Positions 35,409 to 44,652 are shown, counted from the first letter of the stretch. The stretch: DNA of 64,000 nucleotides from CAVVJA01 sp963779485 (GCA_963779485.1 CAVZYJ010000018.1:124001-188000), one strand, 5' to 3'. The notes: generated by a model not told the origin, from the letters alone. Made by a program: numbers and translations.

Positions 35409-35804
35409 TCAGCCGTGATCTGCGTCCGACACATAGTCGGCCTCGTCGAGGTCACCGACCAGCGCCTCCGGGGCCCGCATCCGCCACGCGTCGGTCACCA
35501 GCTCCTTCAGCCGCGCGAGGTCCACCTGCGCCAGCCGCAGCATGACCAGCGGCCAGCCGTCGTAACCGGGCGTGGTGAAGAACGCCTCCGGCTCGCCCTG
35601 CAAAAGTGCCTGCTTCTCGGCCTCGTCGCCAACGAACAACACCGCGATGTCGGTCCGGATCAGCCGCGGCTTGCCCGGTCTGCGCTCCGGGTAGGACCAC
35701 ACGAACCCCTTGCCGGCCACCTGGAAATCAAAGCCGTCGCTGTCAATGTCCTGCACGTGCGGCAGGGCGAGTGCGAGCCGACGAACGTCGTCAGCGTCAG
35801 CCAT
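35409..35804 (-). CDS. MmcQ/YjbR family protein
   Basis: The 131-residue protein starts MADADDVRRLALALPHVQDI and contains FDFQVAGKGFVWSYPERRPG and EPEAFFTTPGYDGWPLVMLR, with LKELVTDAWRMRAPEAL at the end. This is the CyaY-like fold of the YjbR/MmcQ family, small DNA-binding-like proteins of unclear role. The ATG at 35802-35804 is the family start. The first 11 codons and their upstream sequence are duplicated at 19331-19428. Confidence 0.85.
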   Translation of the reverse strand: MADADDVRRLALALPHVQDIDSDGFDFQVAGKGFVWSYPERRPGKPRLIRTDIAVLFVGDEAEKQALLQGEPEAFFTTPGYDGWPLVMLRLAQVDLARLKELVTDAWRMRAPEALVGDLDEADYVSDADHG

Positions 35805-35863
35805 CGAGGTGGCTCCCCGATCGCGCCAACCGCATACGCACAGGCTAGACAGTGATCCGGGCG
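35764..35863 (-). repeat. duplicated promoter-and-start segment of the yjbR-like gene
   Basis: This is the parent copy of the segment also found at 19331-19428, in the same orientation. It covers the first codons of the yjbR-like gene plus about 60 bp upstream. The match ends within codon 12-13 on one side and near GATCCGGGC on the other. Confidence 0.7.
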
Positions 35864-36124
35864 GCCGGCCATGACCGCGATGGCGCCGCTCTTGATACAT
35901 CCATAGGGTGAGCCGGTCTTGACGTCGGAAGCCACTTCTATCGTTTGGTCATGCAGGCTCGCCAGGTTTGCCGCATTCACCAGTTCTTGCGGCCCGGCAG
36001 TTGCGGGTTCGGTGTAGCTGACGCGGACGAACAGGCCGAAGGGTGAGGTCGCCTCGGTCGTTGCCGAGGACCCGGTCGGGGTCGAGGACTTGGGGGGTGG
36101 GGATGGGTTGCATGTGAGGTGTCC
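35864..36124. other. gap without supported gene
   Basis: A minus-strand frame beginning MQPIPTPQVLDPDRVLGNDR at about 36111 could start a short product but degenerates; it directly follows the end of the GH15 gene and may be a relic of a former downstream gene of that operon. Confidence 0.3.
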
Positions 36125-37879
36125 TTAGTGGGCGAGTCGGGCGGACGTTTCGATCATCAGCGCGTGAACGAAGGCCTGGGGCAGGTTGCCGCGCATTTGG
36201 TGTTGATGAGCGTCGTACTCCTCGCTGAATAGCTGAGGGGGGCCGCAGGCGGCGCGGGTGCGTTCGTACCAGGCGCGTGCCTCGATGGGTTGGTTCTGCT
36301 GGTCGAGGCTGAGCGCGACGAGAAAGCCGCAGAGCAAGAAGGAGCCTTCAGCGTCGTGTAGGGGCCGATCGTCGTGGCGGAAGCGGTAGGCATACCCGTC
36401 GCGGGTCAGTTCATGCAGGTAGGCGTTCAGGGTTGCGGTGCTGCGAGGGTCGTCGACGGGGACCGCGCCGCGCAAGCCGGGGAGTAGCAAGGCGGCATCC
36501 AGCGTGGGGTCCTCGGGGGAGCGCTGCCAATGGCTGTCTGGGTGCACGGCGTGGGCGGCGGTGTCGGCGACGATGTGGTCAGCCAACGCGAGCCAGTCCG
36601 CGCCTTGGGCTGCGGCTGGATGCGCGGCGGCGATGGTGCGCAGTCCGGCCGCGGCGGTCAAGCGGCTGTGGGTCCAGGGTCGGTTGTCGATTTCCCAGAT
36701 GCCGGCGTCGGGTTCGGTCCATCGGCGGCTGATTGCGGCGGCGGCGGCTTCGGCGGCTCGCCAGCCCTGGGTATCGAGGCGGTCGTGGCTGGCGGCCGCG
36801 GCGAAGAGCAGCAGCGCCTCGCCGAAGGCGTCGAGTTGGAATTGTTGGTTGACCCAGTTGCCGACGATGTCATAGCCGCCGGGGTAGCCGGCCAGATCCA
36901 GGTGGCGTTCGTCAGGGACCGCGTCGCCCGTGGTTGTGTAGGCGGGGGCGAGGTGGTCACCGTGCTCGAGGAGCCGATCCCCAACGAAGGCGACGGCGGC
37001 GTCCAGCAGTGGGTGGGGTCCGGCGGCGGCGACGGCTTGGCCGGCGTAGCACTGGTCGCGGATCCAGACGTAGCGGTAGTCGTAGTTGCGTCCGGCTTCG
37101 GCCCGCTCGGGCAGGCTGGTGGTGGCTGCGGCGACCATGCCGCCGCCGGTGGAGGTGAGTCCGCGCAGCACCGCGTAGCTGCGGCGGGTGTCCCGCGGGG
37201 CGAGAACGTTGTCCAGCGTGGGGACTGCGGCGCGCCAGGCGGCTTCGGTGACCGACCAGGCGGTGTTGGCGTCGACCGGGTGTTCAGGCAGCGACTGGTC
37301 GCTGAGCTCGAGCACGAGGTCGTGGTGCTGGCCGGCTTTCAGGTCTAACTCGACGTGTAATGCCTGCCGGTTGTGTCGGGGGTGAGCGTCCTGACCGCCA
37401 CTCCAGCGCAGATGGACGCCGCCGCTGCGACCGGTCCACACGCCGTCGTGGCGATGCAGGTCGCGTACCGCGAGGTTGCCGTAGCCGGCGCGGGGTTCGA
37501 GGGAGACGGTGACGGTGGTGGCCTGTTCGGGGGCGTGGATGCGGCGGAGCAGGACGACGTGGTGGGGGTCGCCGGGGAAGGCGAGGGCCTCGCGGCATTC
37601 GACGATGCCGGCGTCGGTGACCCAGCGGCTGCGCCAGATCATCGACTCGTCCTCGTAATAGCCTCCCCAGACGTAGCGCCCGGCAGGCGTGACCGTGTAT
37701 TGGCCGCTACCGCCGATGAGGGAGGTGAACACGGCGTCGCTGTCCCAACGCGGCGCGCAGAGCCATACGATGTCTCCGCGTGGGCCGACCACGGCGCCGC
37801 GTTCGCCGTCGGCGAGCAGCGCGTATTCCCGCAGCACCTGCGGAGAAATCCGGTCACTCGGACCGGCGCTGGCGGTCAT
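36125..37879 (-). CDS. glycoside hydrolase family 15 protein (trehalase/glucoamylase-like)
   Basis: The 584-residue protein has the two-part layout of bacterial GH15: an N-terminal beta-sandwich (LREYALLADGERGAVVGPRG, DIVWLCAPRWDSDAVFTSLI) and an (alpha/alpha)6 barrel with RNYDYRYVWIRDQCYAGQAV, the first catalytic Glu in EPDAGIWEIDNRPWTHSRL, and the second in QLFSEEYDAHQHQMRGNLPQ. Members cleave trehalose or alpha-glucans to glucose. No signal peptide is seen, so it should be cytoplasmic. Its ATG overlaps the stop of the upstream membrane gene as ATGA, making it the last gene of a four-gene minus-strand operon. Confidence 0.9.
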   Translation of the reverse strand: MTASAGPSDRISPQVLREYALLADGERGAVVGPRGDIVWLCAPRWDSDAVFTSLIGGSGQYTVTPAGRYVWGGYYEDESMIWRSRWVTDAGIVECREALAFPGDPHHVVLLRRIHAPEQATTVTVSLEPRAGYGNLAVRDLHRHDGVWTGRSGGVHLRWSGGQDAHPRHNRQALHVELDLKAGQHHDLVLELSDQSLPEHPVDANTAWSVTEAAWRAAVPTLDNVLAPRDTRRSYAVLRGLTSTGGGMVAAATTSLPERAEAGRNYDYRYVWIRDQCYAGQAVAAAGPHPLLDAAVAFVGDRLLEHGDHLAPAYTTTGDAVPDERHLDLAGYPGGYDIVGNWVNQQFQLDAFGEALLLFAAAASHDRLDTQGWRAAEAAAAAISRRWTEPDAGIWEIDNRPWTHSRLTAAAGLRTIAAAHPAAAQGADWLALADHIVADTAAHAVHPDSHWQRSPEDPTLDAALLLPGLRGAVPVDDPRSTATLNAYLHELTRDGYAYRFRHDDRPLHDAEGSFLLCGFLVALSLDQQNQPIEARAWYERTRAACGPPQLFSEEYDAHQHQMRGNLPQAFVHALMIETSARLAH

Positions 37880-38238
37880 CGTCGCCGCCGGACCAGCAGG
37901 GCGCCGGCGACGGCGGAGGCACCGGCACTTCCGGCGCTGACCATGGCCGCGCCTCGGTAGCGTGGCCAGACCCGCGCGGCGGCGAGCATTGAGGCGGCAT
38001 GGGCGAGGTCGACGACGACGCCGAGCCGCAGAACGTTAGGGGTCGGAGAGACCGCCTCGGGGACGGCTTGGATGAGGATGCGCACGCCTAGGACGCGGAC
38101 GATCCAGGCCGGCGGGACGCCGTGGTCGCCCGTGATGCGGCGCAGGACGCCCGGTGGTTGGGCAAGCAGCACGACGGCCTGCCCGATGTGTGCCCCGGCG
38201 AGCAGGCGTGGCGCGCGCAGCGGTTGGGGTGTGGTCAC
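37876..38238 (-). CDS. small membrane-associated protein of the GH15 operon
   Basis: The 120-residue protein (VTTPQPLRAPRLLAGAHIGQ, then RVLGVRILIQAVPEAVSPTP and AAMVSAGSAGASAVAGALLV-RRRR) has moderately hydrophobic segments and a basic end, suggesting two or three membrane helices. I do not recognise a family with confidence. It is coupled on both sides: its GTG overlaps the SDR stop (GTGA) and its stop overlaps the GH15 start (ATGA). Context ties it to the sugar locus. Confidence 0.7.
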   Translation of the reverse strand: MTTPQPLRAPRLLAGAHIGQAVVLLAQPPGVLRRITGDHGVPPAWIVRVLGVRILIQAVPEAVSPTPNVLRLGVVVDLAHAASMLAAARVWPRYRGAAMVSAGSAGASAVAGALLVRRRR

Positions 38239-39233
38239 CGCCGACGGCCGATGAGCGTTGCGAGGGTGGCCGCGGCCGCGAGGGAAACGCCGATCAGGCC
38301 GTGATGATGGGAGGCCCACAGCTGCGGATCATGTTGGTGGGATTTGTTCTCGAATACGCCGTGGGCGCCGTAGTCGTGGCCGTCTGTGTCGTCGGCTGGC
38401 TCCCAGAGGTCGACCGGGGCGTCCGGCTCGTGACGTTGCTGGGTTTGCTGGGACTTGAACCCGGTCTTGCCGAGGTAGCGATCCAACAGGCCGGGCGCGA
38501 TGGCGTTCGCGGCCAGGGTGCCCATGGTGGAGGTCCCGACCCAGTACTCGCGTCGTTTCGGATGGTCGGCGGCGAACAGGACGCCGCGAGCGGCGAACTC
38601 GGGCTGATAGATCGGCGGCACTGGCTGGGCGCGGTGGGGTAGGCGGGACAGCACCCAAGAGAACTGAGGAGTGTTCACCGCCGGCATCTGCACCATGGTG
38701 ACGTGGACGTTGCTCTTGTCATGCAGCAGTTCGCAGCGCAGCGCTTCGTGGAAGCCTTGGATGGCGTGCTTGGCTCCGCAATATGCCGACTGCAGCGGGA
38801 TGCCGCGGTAGGCCAGCGCGGAGCCGACCTGCACGATCGTGCCCCGGTCGCGGGGCTTCATGTATTTCAGCGAAGCCATGGTGCCGTAGACGTAGCCGAG
38901 ATAGCTGACCTCGGTCACGCGCCGGTATTCCTCGGGCTTGATCTGATCGAAGGGCGAGAACACCGAGGTGAACGCGACGTTGACCCATACGTCGATCGGA
39001 CCGAGCTCGGCCTCGACCCTTTCGGCCACCGCGAACACTTGCTCCGGGTCAGCGACGTCCGCGGCGATCACGTGCGCGGCACCGCCGGCCTGCTCGACTT
39101 GCTCGGCGGCACCGGCGAGTCCCTTCTGCCCGCGGGCTACCAGCACGACAGTGTCCCCTCGGGCGCCGAACGCAATCGCACTCGCCCGCCCGATTCCTCC
39201 ACTGGAACCGGTTACCACGATGATGCGCGGCAT
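38235..39233 (-). CDS. short-chain dehydrogenase/reductase with C-terminal membrane anchor
   Basis: The 332-residue protein is a classical SDR: cofactor loop VVTGSSGGIGRASAIAFGAR, VNVAF where NNAG is usual, catalytic Ser in IVQVGSALAYRGIP and the YxxxK pair in SAYCGAKHAIQGF. The C-terminus beyond residue 270 is a His-rich linker and a hydrophobic stretch (GLIGVSLAAAATLATLIGRR) that probably anchors it to the membrane. It should oxidise an alcohol or sugar with NAD(P). It lies 44 bp downstream of the MarR gene and overlaps the next gene by GTGA. Confidence 0.9.
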   Translation of the reverse strand: MPRIIVVTGSSGGIGRASAIAFGARGDTVVLVARGQKGLAGAAEQVEQAGGAAHVIAADVADPEQVFAVAERVEAELGPIDVWVNVAFTSVFSPFDQIKPEEYRRVTEVSYLGYVYGTMASLKYMKPRDRGTIVQVGSALAYRGIPLQSAYCGAKHAIQGFHEALRCELLHDKSNVHVTMVQMPAVNTPQFSWVLSRLPHRAQPVPPIYQPEFAARGVLFAADHPKRREYWVGTSTMGTLAANAIAPGLLDRYLGKTGFKSQQTQQRHEPDAPVDLWEPADDTDGHDYGAHGVFENKSHQHDPQLWASHHHGLIGVSLAAAATLATLIGRRR

Positions 39234-39277
39234 TTCAGATCATCTCCTCATCAAGCTCAATCAGGTTGGCCCGAGGC

Positions 39278-39787
39278 TCAGGTCGCCCAGCCCATCGCCC
39301 ATAGGTCAGGATCAGACGGTTCGCCGCCGGCGGCGGCGAACTCCCGCAGTAACAAGGCCACGTCTGCGCGCCGCTGCTTGGTCATGTGTTTGCTCAGCCG
39401 ATCAATCAGTGACTTGATCGCCTCCCGGCGACGGCGCATGACCTCCTGGACCACGCGTTCGCCGTTGGGTGTCAACGTCAACGTCAGCTGCCGCCGGTTG
39501 GCGGGGTCATCGGCGCGGTTGATCAGGCCTTTGACCACCAACCGGTCGCACAGTCGGCTGGCTCGGGTCAGATGAATATTCATCGCCTCAGAAAGCTCAC
39601 TCAACGACACCGACCCGCGGCTGGCTATCACCACCAACGCGCGAACCTGGATGAGGTCAGCGACGTCCTCGACCGCGGCGATCGACCGTGCGCTGATCGC
39701 CACTAGCACGCGACACGCCGCGAGCACGGCTTCGGTTTCCTCGTCGTGGGTAATACGACGCCGTGGCGGGTGGCGGTCGTTGCTCAT
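39278..39787 (-). CDS. MarR-family transcriptional regulator
   Basis: The 169-residue protein has the winged helix: SVSLSELSEAMNIHLTRASR (helix-turn-helix), LCDRLVVKGLINRADDPANR and the wing RRQLTLTLTPNGERVV, with long N- and C-terminal dimer helices. The ATG at 39785-39787 is chosen because an inverted repeat that is the likely operator lies at 39814-39836, inside the longer alternative frame. It is the first gene of the minus-strand arm (MarR-SDR-membrane-GH15) and probably represses both divergent operons until a phenolic, aldehyde or sugar-derived ligand binds; the ligand is unknown. Confidence 0.85.
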   Translation of the reverse strand: MSNDRHPPRRRITHDEETEAVLAACRVLVAISARSIAAVEDVADLIQVRALVVIASRGSVSLSELSEAMNIHLTRASRLCDRLVVKGLINRADDPANRRQLTLTLTPNGERVVQEVMRRRREAIKSLIDRLSKHMTKQRRADVALLLREFAAAGGEPSDPDLWAMGWAT

Positions 39788-39813
39788 AGGTCCCACTCTC
39801 CACGTAAAGCTTG

Positions 39814-39836
39814 CTAGTCGCAACTATTGCGAGTAG
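39814..39836. promoter_or_regulatory. probable MarR operator between the two divergent operons
   Basis: CTAGTCGCAA-CTA-TTGCGAGTAG is an inverted repeat with 9 of 10 matching positions per arm and a 3-base spacer. It sits in a comparatively AT-rich 180-bp divergent region, 27 bp upstream of the MarR start and about 130 bp upstream of the ThDP gene. Size and symmetry fit a MarR dimer site; binding is inferred. Confidence 0.7.
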
Positions 39837-39967
39837 ACCATTAAGAGAGGTCGTGACGTTATGCACCGCCTGACTTGAGGGCAACGTCGGGTGAACCGAT
39901 GCACGGTCACACAATGCCGAGCGTTCGCCCGGCGTCCGAGGTCACGACTCGTGAGGAGAACACCACA

Positions 39968-41764
39968 ATGGCTCAGACTGTCGCCGACGTGCTATTGGCT
40001 CGTCTGCGTGAGTGGAACATCAGGCAGGTCTTCGCATTTCCCGGCGACGGCATCAACGGGCTGCTCGCGGCGTGGGGGAGGGCGGACAACGACCCTCAGT
40101 TCGTGCAGGCGAGGCATGAGGAGATGGCCGCGTTCGAGGCCGTCGGCTACGCGAAGTTCTCCGGCAACGTCGGGGTCTGCGCGGCGACCAGCGGCCCCGG
40201 CGCGATTCATCTGCTCAACGGGTTGTACGACGCGAAACTCGACCACGTCCCGGTCGTGGCGATCGTGGGTCAGACCGAACGCTCGGCGATGGGCGGCTCG
40301 TATCAGCAGGAGGTCGATCTGCTGACCCTGTTCAAGGATGTGTGCAGCGACTACGTGCAGATGTGCACCGTGCCGGAGCAATTGCCGAACCTTATCGATA
40401 GGGCCATACGGGTCGCGGTCAGCGAGTCCGCGCCGACCTGCGTCATCATCCCTTCCGACGTGTTCGACCTGGACTACGTCGCCCCCGGTCACGCGTTCAA
40501 GCAGGTCCCGTCCAGCGTGGGCATGTCCGCCTCGACGGTGACCGCGGAACAGTCCGCGATCCGGCGGGCCGCGGACATCCTCAACGCCGGGGAGAGGGTC
40601 GCACTACTGGTCGGGCAAGGCGCCCGAGGCTGTGCCGAGGAACTCACCCAGATCGCAGATCTACTCGGCGCCGGTGCGGCGAAGGCGTTGCTCGGCAAGG
40701 ATGTCCTCTCCGATGAGTTGCCCTGGGTGACCGGCTCGATCGGACTACTGGGCACCATCGCCTCCTACAAGATGATGATGGGCTGCGACACGCTCCTCAC
40801 CGTCGGATCCAACTTCCCCTACACCCAGTTCCTGCCGAAACTGGATCAGGCCCGCGCGATCCAGATCGACCGCTCCGGTAAATGGATCGGCATGCGCTAC
40901 CCCTACGAGCTGAACCTCGTGGGCGACGCTAAGGCGACTCTGCGGGCGCTGATCCCGTTGCTGGAACGCAAGACCGGCCGAGGCTGGCGGGAGGAGATCG
41001 AGTCCGAGGTCGCCGACTGGTGGAAGACCGTCGAGCGGCGGGCGATGACCGACGCCGACCCGGTCAACCCGATGCGGATCTTCCACGAACTGTCCAAGCG
41101 GCTGCCGGCGAACGCGATCGTGGCTTCGGACTCGGGCAGTTCGGCGAACTGGTACGCGCGCCAGCTGAAGTTCCACGGCGAGATCCGCGGTTCGCTGTCC
41201 GGAACCCTCGCGACCATGGGACCGGGCGTGCCCTACGTGATCGGCGCCAAATGGGCCCACCCCGACCGGCCGGCCGTCGCCGTCGTCGGCGACGGAGCGA
41301 TGCAGATGAACGGCATGGCCGAACTGATCACCGTCGCCCACTACTGGCAGCAGTGGACCGACCCGCGCCTGATCGTGGCGATCCTGCACAACAACGACCT
41401 CAACCAGGTCACCTGGGAACTGCGCGCGATGGAAGGCGCGCCGAAGTTCGCCGAATCCCAGACCCTTCCCGACGTCGACTTCGCCGCGTTCGCCCGCACT
41501 CTCGGCCTCTCGGGCGTGAACATCGACACCCCGGACGCGATCGGCCCAGCCTGGGAGGCCGCGTTCGCCGCCGACCGCCCGACCGTGCTGGACATCCGCT
41601 GCGACCCGGACGTACCGCCGATCCCGCCGCACGCCACCTTCGCCCAGGCCAAGGCCACCGCCGGCGCGATCCTGCACGGCGATGAAGACGCCTGGGGCTT
41701 CGTCAAGCAAGGCATCAAACAGAAAGCGCAGCAGTACCTGCCCGGCACCAAGAGCGAGGACTGA
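39968..41764 (+). CDS. thiamine-diphosphate-dependent enzyme, pyruvate oxidase/acetolactate synthase-like
   Basis: The 598-residue protein has the three ThDP-enzyme domains. In the pyrimidine domain, QARHEEMAAFEAVGYAKFSG carries the conserved catalytic Glu. The central domain has VALLVGQGARGCAEELTQIA. In the pyrophosphate domain, VVGDGAMQMNGMAEL with ILHNNDLNQVTWEL forms the GDG...NN metal motif. It resembles the PoxB-like thiamine pyrophosphate-requiring proteins of actinobacteria; decarboxylation or oxidation of a 2-keto acid is likely. The ATG at 39968 has GAGGAG ten bases upstream and is preferred over the longer open frame. It leads a five-gene operon. Confidence 0.9.
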   Translation: MAQTVADVLLARLREWNIRQVFAFPGDGINGLLAAWGRADNDPQFVQARHEEMAAFEAVGYAKFSGNVGVCAATSGPGAIHLLNGLYDAKLDHVPVVAIVGQTERSAMGGSYQQEVDLLTLFKDVCSDYVQMCTVPEQLPNLIDRAIRVAVSESAPTCVIIPSDVFDLDYVAPGHAFKQVPSSVGMSASTVTAEQSAIRRAADILNAGERVALLVGQGARGCAEELTQIADLLGAGAAKALLGKDVLSDELPWVTGSIGLLGTIASYKMMMGCDTLLTVGSNFPYTQFLPKLDQARAIQIDRSGKWIGMRYPYELNLVGDAKATLRALIPLLERKTGRGWREEIESEVADWWKTVERRAMTDADPVNPMRIFHELSKRLPANAIVASDSGSSANWYARQLKFHGEIRGSLSGTLATMGPGVPYVIGAKWAHPDRPAVAVVGDGAMQMNGMAELITVAHYWQQWTDPRLIVAILHNNDLNQVTWELRAMEGAPKFAESQTLPDVDFAAFARTLGLSGVNIDTPDAIGPAWEAAFAADRPTVLDIRCDPDVPPIPPHATFAQAKATAGAILHGDEDAWGFVKQGIKQKAQQYLPGTKSED

Positions 41765-41765
41765 C

Positions 41766-42257
41766 ATGCGGCGACGACACAAACCGACCACCGAGGGCGC
41801 CGCTGCTCTGGTCGCTGAGGCGGTGCATGATGTGCGGACCGGCCGGTTCGAGCGCAGCCTGTCCGCACTCACCGCAGCGGGGGCGGTGATCACCACAGCC
41901 GAGATCTACCTGTCGCACGACGGGGCCAGCTTCGGCAACAAGATGATGTGGTGGCCGATCGTGATCGTGCCCACCGCGGTCCCGGCCGGCGTCGCCTCGG
42001 TGTTCTCCGCGCGGGCCGCACACACCGTCCTGCCGTTGGCTTCGGCGGCAATCGTGATCAACGGGCTGCAGGGCACCTACCTACATCTGCGCGGCGTGGC
42101 CCAACGTCCCGGCGGGATCACCGGCTACAACCTGGAAGCCGGACCGCCGGTGTTCGCGCCGCTGCTGGCATCCCTCGTCGGCGGGATGGGCCTGCTCGCC
42201 GCCGTGCTGCGCCGCGAAGGCCACCACCAGCACGGTGCCCGGCTGGGGGCAAGCTGA
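41766..42257 (+). CDS. four-helix integral membrane protein of the oxidation operon
   Basis: The 163-residue protein has four hydrophobic segments: LTAAGAVITTAEIYL, MMWWPIVIVPTAVPAGVASV, VLPLASAAIVINGLQGTYLH and VFAPLLASLVGGMGLLAAVL. It starts right after the stop of the ThDP gene and its TGA overlaps the next ATG (TGATG). I recognise no named family. In this operon it may anchor the dehydrogenase subunits or pass electrons, since no cytochrome c subunit is encoded; that is inference. Confidence 0.75.
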   Translation: MRRRHKPTTEGAAALVAEAVHDVRTGRFERSLSALTAAGAVITTAEIYLSHDGASFGNKMMWWPIVIVPTAVPAGVASVFSARAAHTVLPLASAAIVINGLQGTYLHLRGVAQRPGGITGYNLEAGPPVFAPLLASLVGGMGLLAAVLRREGHHQHGARLGAS

Positions 42258-42982
42258 TGCCCTACCGCAGCCCCACCCAGCGGGCGGTCACTCCGCAGGG
42301 CCGTGGCCGCTACCCCGGCTTCGACGTGCTGGACAGCGTGGAGGCGTGGGATAACGTCACCGCCGGCGTCGTGCTGGATCGTTTGGCGCTGCCCGGGGAG
42401 TTGGAGTTCTTCACCCCGGCCGAGGTCGGCGTCGCCGGGCCGCTGCTGGACCTGCTGCTGGCCCAAGACGCGGACCCTCGAGTGCCGGTGCTGGCCCTCA
42501 TCGACGCGCGGTTGGCCGCGGGGGAGACTGATGGTTGGCACTACGACGACATGCCCGAAGACGCCCAAGCCTGGCGGGACACGCTGCGTCTTCTCGACCA
42601 GGACGCCCAGCAGCGTCATCACGGGCGCGGCTTCGCGCACCTGATTAGCGACGAACAAGCGGCCCTCATCCAAGCCGTGCAGGACCTCAGCTCCGACGGC
42701 GCGAGCTGGCACGACTGGTTGGCTACCCACGTGTGGAGCCTATGGACCCGGTATGCCTGCACCGCGTTCTACTCCCACCCCTGGGCCTGGAACGAGATCG
42801 GCTTTCCCGGCCCGGCCTACCCCCGCGGTTACCTCAATCCCGGAGTCAACTCCCGCGAACACTGGGAGGTCCCCGACAGCGGCACCGAGGACAGCGACAC
42901 CGACCCGGTCACCTTCGCTGCCCGCGTCGAACACGGCCGCCGCGAACACCAACAGGCACTCGGGCAGGACAGCTCGGCGTGA
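42257..42982 (+). CDS. gluconate 2-dehydrogenase subunit 3 family protein
   Basis: The 241-residue protein has YPGFDVLDSVEAWDNVTAGV, LEFFTPAEVGVAGPLLDLLL and, at the end, TAFYSHPWAWNEIGFPGPAY-PRGY, the Tyr/Pro-rich block characteristic of the small gamma subunit that partners GMC-type gluconate and related dehydrogenases. The usual Tat signal peptide is absent, so the complex may stay in the cytoplasm. Its ATG overlaps the preceding stop and its TGA overlaps the GMC GTG as GTGA, matching a tight subunit pair. Confidence 0.9.
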   Translation: MPYRSPTQRAVTPQGRGRYPGFDVLDSVEAWDNVTAGVVLDRLALPGELEFFTPAEVGVAGPLLDLLLAQDADPRVPVLALIDARLAAGETDGWHYDDMPEDAQAWRDTLRLLDQDAQQRHHGRGFAHLISDEQAALIQAVQDLSSDGASWHDWLATHVWSLWTRYACTAFYSHPWAWNEIGFPGPAYPRGYLNPGVNSREHWEVPDSGTEDSDTDPVTFAARVEHGRREHQQALGQDSSA

Positions 42983-44652
42983 GAAGCAACTACAACGCCA
43001 TCCGGGCCCGCAACGACTCGGCGTGGCTGATCCCTAACGACGGTTCGCGCACCAACCACCAACTGCGCACCGACATGCGCCGTTACGCCGACGGCGACGA
43101 GGTCGACCTCGTGATCGTGGGGGCCGGGGCCGGGGGCAGCGTCCTGACGCAGCGTCTGGCCCGGGCCGGCTGGCGGGTCGTGTGCCTGGACGCGGGACCG
43201 TTCTGGGACCCCGACACCGACTGGGTCTCCGATGAACGCGGCGCGCACACCCTGTACTGGACCGAACCGCGCCAGATCGGCGGCGCCAGTCCCGTGCCGC
43301 TCGGCTCGAACAACTCCGGGCGGGGCGTGGGCGGGTCGATGGTGCACTACGCCGGCTACACCCCCCGCTTCCACCCCTCCGACTTTCACACCTGGACAGC
43401 AGACGGGGTGGGCGCGGACTGGCCCATCGACTACACCGACCTGAAGCCGTTCTATGAGCTCGTCGAGCAAGAGCTGCCGGTCGCCGGCCAGGACTGGCCG
43501 TGGGGCGACCCCCACTCCTACCCCCACCACGCCCACCCCGTCGGTGGCAACGGCGACATCTTCCTCCGCGGCGCGAAAGCCGCCGCCATCGAAGCCCGGG
43601 TCGGTCCGGTCGCGATCCCCAACGGCCGCTTCGGCAACCGGCCCCACTGCATCTACCGCGGCTTCTGCCTACAGGGCTGCAAAGTCAACGCCAAAGCCAG
43701 CCCACTGATCACCCACATCCCCGACGCGCTAGCGCATGGCGCCGAGATCCGCTCGGACAGCATGGTCACCCGCGTCGTCGTCGATGACCGCAACGGCAGC
43801 GTCACCGGCGTCAACTACCTGCGCGCCGGCGTCGAGCACTACCAGCGGGCCCGCGCGGTGACGGTGGCCGCGTATTCCATCGAAACCCCCCGGCTACTGC
43901 TGATCTCAGCGACCGACCGCTACCCGTACGGCCTGGGAAACGATAACGACCAGGTCGGGCGCTACCTCATGGTGCAAGGCGCCCCCCAAACCGCCGGCCG
44001 GTTCGACGACGAGATCCGCATGTACAAGGCACCGCCACCTGAGGTGTCCTCCGAACAGTTCTACGAAACCGACCCAGGTAAGCCCTACAAGCGCGGCTGG
44101 TCCATCCAGACGGTCAGCCCGCTACCGATCACCTGGGCCGAACACGTCACCGCTCAAGACCACTGGGGCGCGCCGCTGCGGGAATACATGCGTGACTACG
44201 TGCACTGGGCCACCCTCGGCGCGTTGTGTGAGTACCTTCCGCAAGCCGACAACCGGGTCACCCTCGCCGACGAGACAGATCGACATGGCTTGCCGGTCGC
44301 ACACTTCTCCTATAGCCAATGCGACAACGACAAACAACTCACCAAAGCTGCCACCGCGTCGATGGAGACCATTCTGAAAGCCGCCGGCGCCAGCGAGGTC
44401 ATGACCATCGACCGCTATGCCCACCTCGTCGGCGGGGCCCGGATGGCGGCCCGCGCCGAGGCCGGCGTCGTCGACCGCCACCACCGGGTCTTCGGCATCC
44501 CGAACCTCTACCTCGTCGACGGCTCGATTCTGCCCACTCAAGGATCGGCCAACCCCGCGCTGACCATCATGGCGCTCGCCGCCCGCGCCGCGGACCGCCT
44601 CATCACCCGAGGTCGCCGCGGTCTCACCGAAGCACAGACGGAGACATCATGA
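42979..44652 (+). CDS. GMC-family FAD oxidoreductase (gluconate/glucose dehydrogenase-like large subunit)
   Basis: The 557-residue protein has the FAD Rossmann motif DLVIVGAGAGGSVLTQRLAR, the GMC loop SGRGVGGSMVHYAGYTPRFH, a Cys cluster CIYRGFCLQGCKVNAKAS common in the gluconate-dehydrogenase branch, and the C-terminal active-site block IPNLYLVDGSILPTQGSANP followed by ALTIMALAARAADRL. The conserved Asn of the His/Asn pair is in SANP. It should oxidise a polyol or sugar acid and pass electrons onward. GTGA and ATGA overlaps join it to the subunit-3 gene before and the enolase-type gene after. Confidence 0.9.
   Translation: MRSNYNAIRARNDSAWLIPNDGSRTNHQLRTDMRRYADGDEVDLVIVGAGAGGSVLTQRLARAGWRVVCLDAGPFWDPDTDWVSDERGAHTLYWTEPRQIGGASPVPLGSNNSGRGVGGSMVHYAGYTPRFHPSDFHTWTADGVGADWPIDYTDLKPFYELVEQELPVAGQDWPWGDPHSYPHHAHPVGGNGDIFLRGAKAAAIEARVGPVAIPNGRFGNRPHCIYRGFCLQGCKVNAKASPLITHIPDALAHGAEIRSDSMVTRVVVDDRNGSVTGVNYLRAGVEHYQRARAVTVAAYSIETPRLLLISATDRYPYGLGNDNDQVGRYLMVQGAPQTAGRFDDEIRMYKAPPPEVSSEQFYETDPGKPYKRGWSIQTVSPLPITWAEHVTAQDHWGAPLREYMRDYVHWATLGALCEYLPQADNRVTLADETDRHGLPVAHFSYSQCDNDKQLTKAATASMETILKAAGASEVMTIDRYAHLVGGARMAARAEAGVVDRHHRVFGIPNLYLVDGSILPTQGSANPALTIMALAARAADRLITRGRRGLTEAQTETS

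Noticed and set aside
40745..41896. Minus-strand frame of 383 codons over the ThDP gene
   Set aside because: Antisense of a strongly supported gene with ThDP motifs; no ribosome site or domain.
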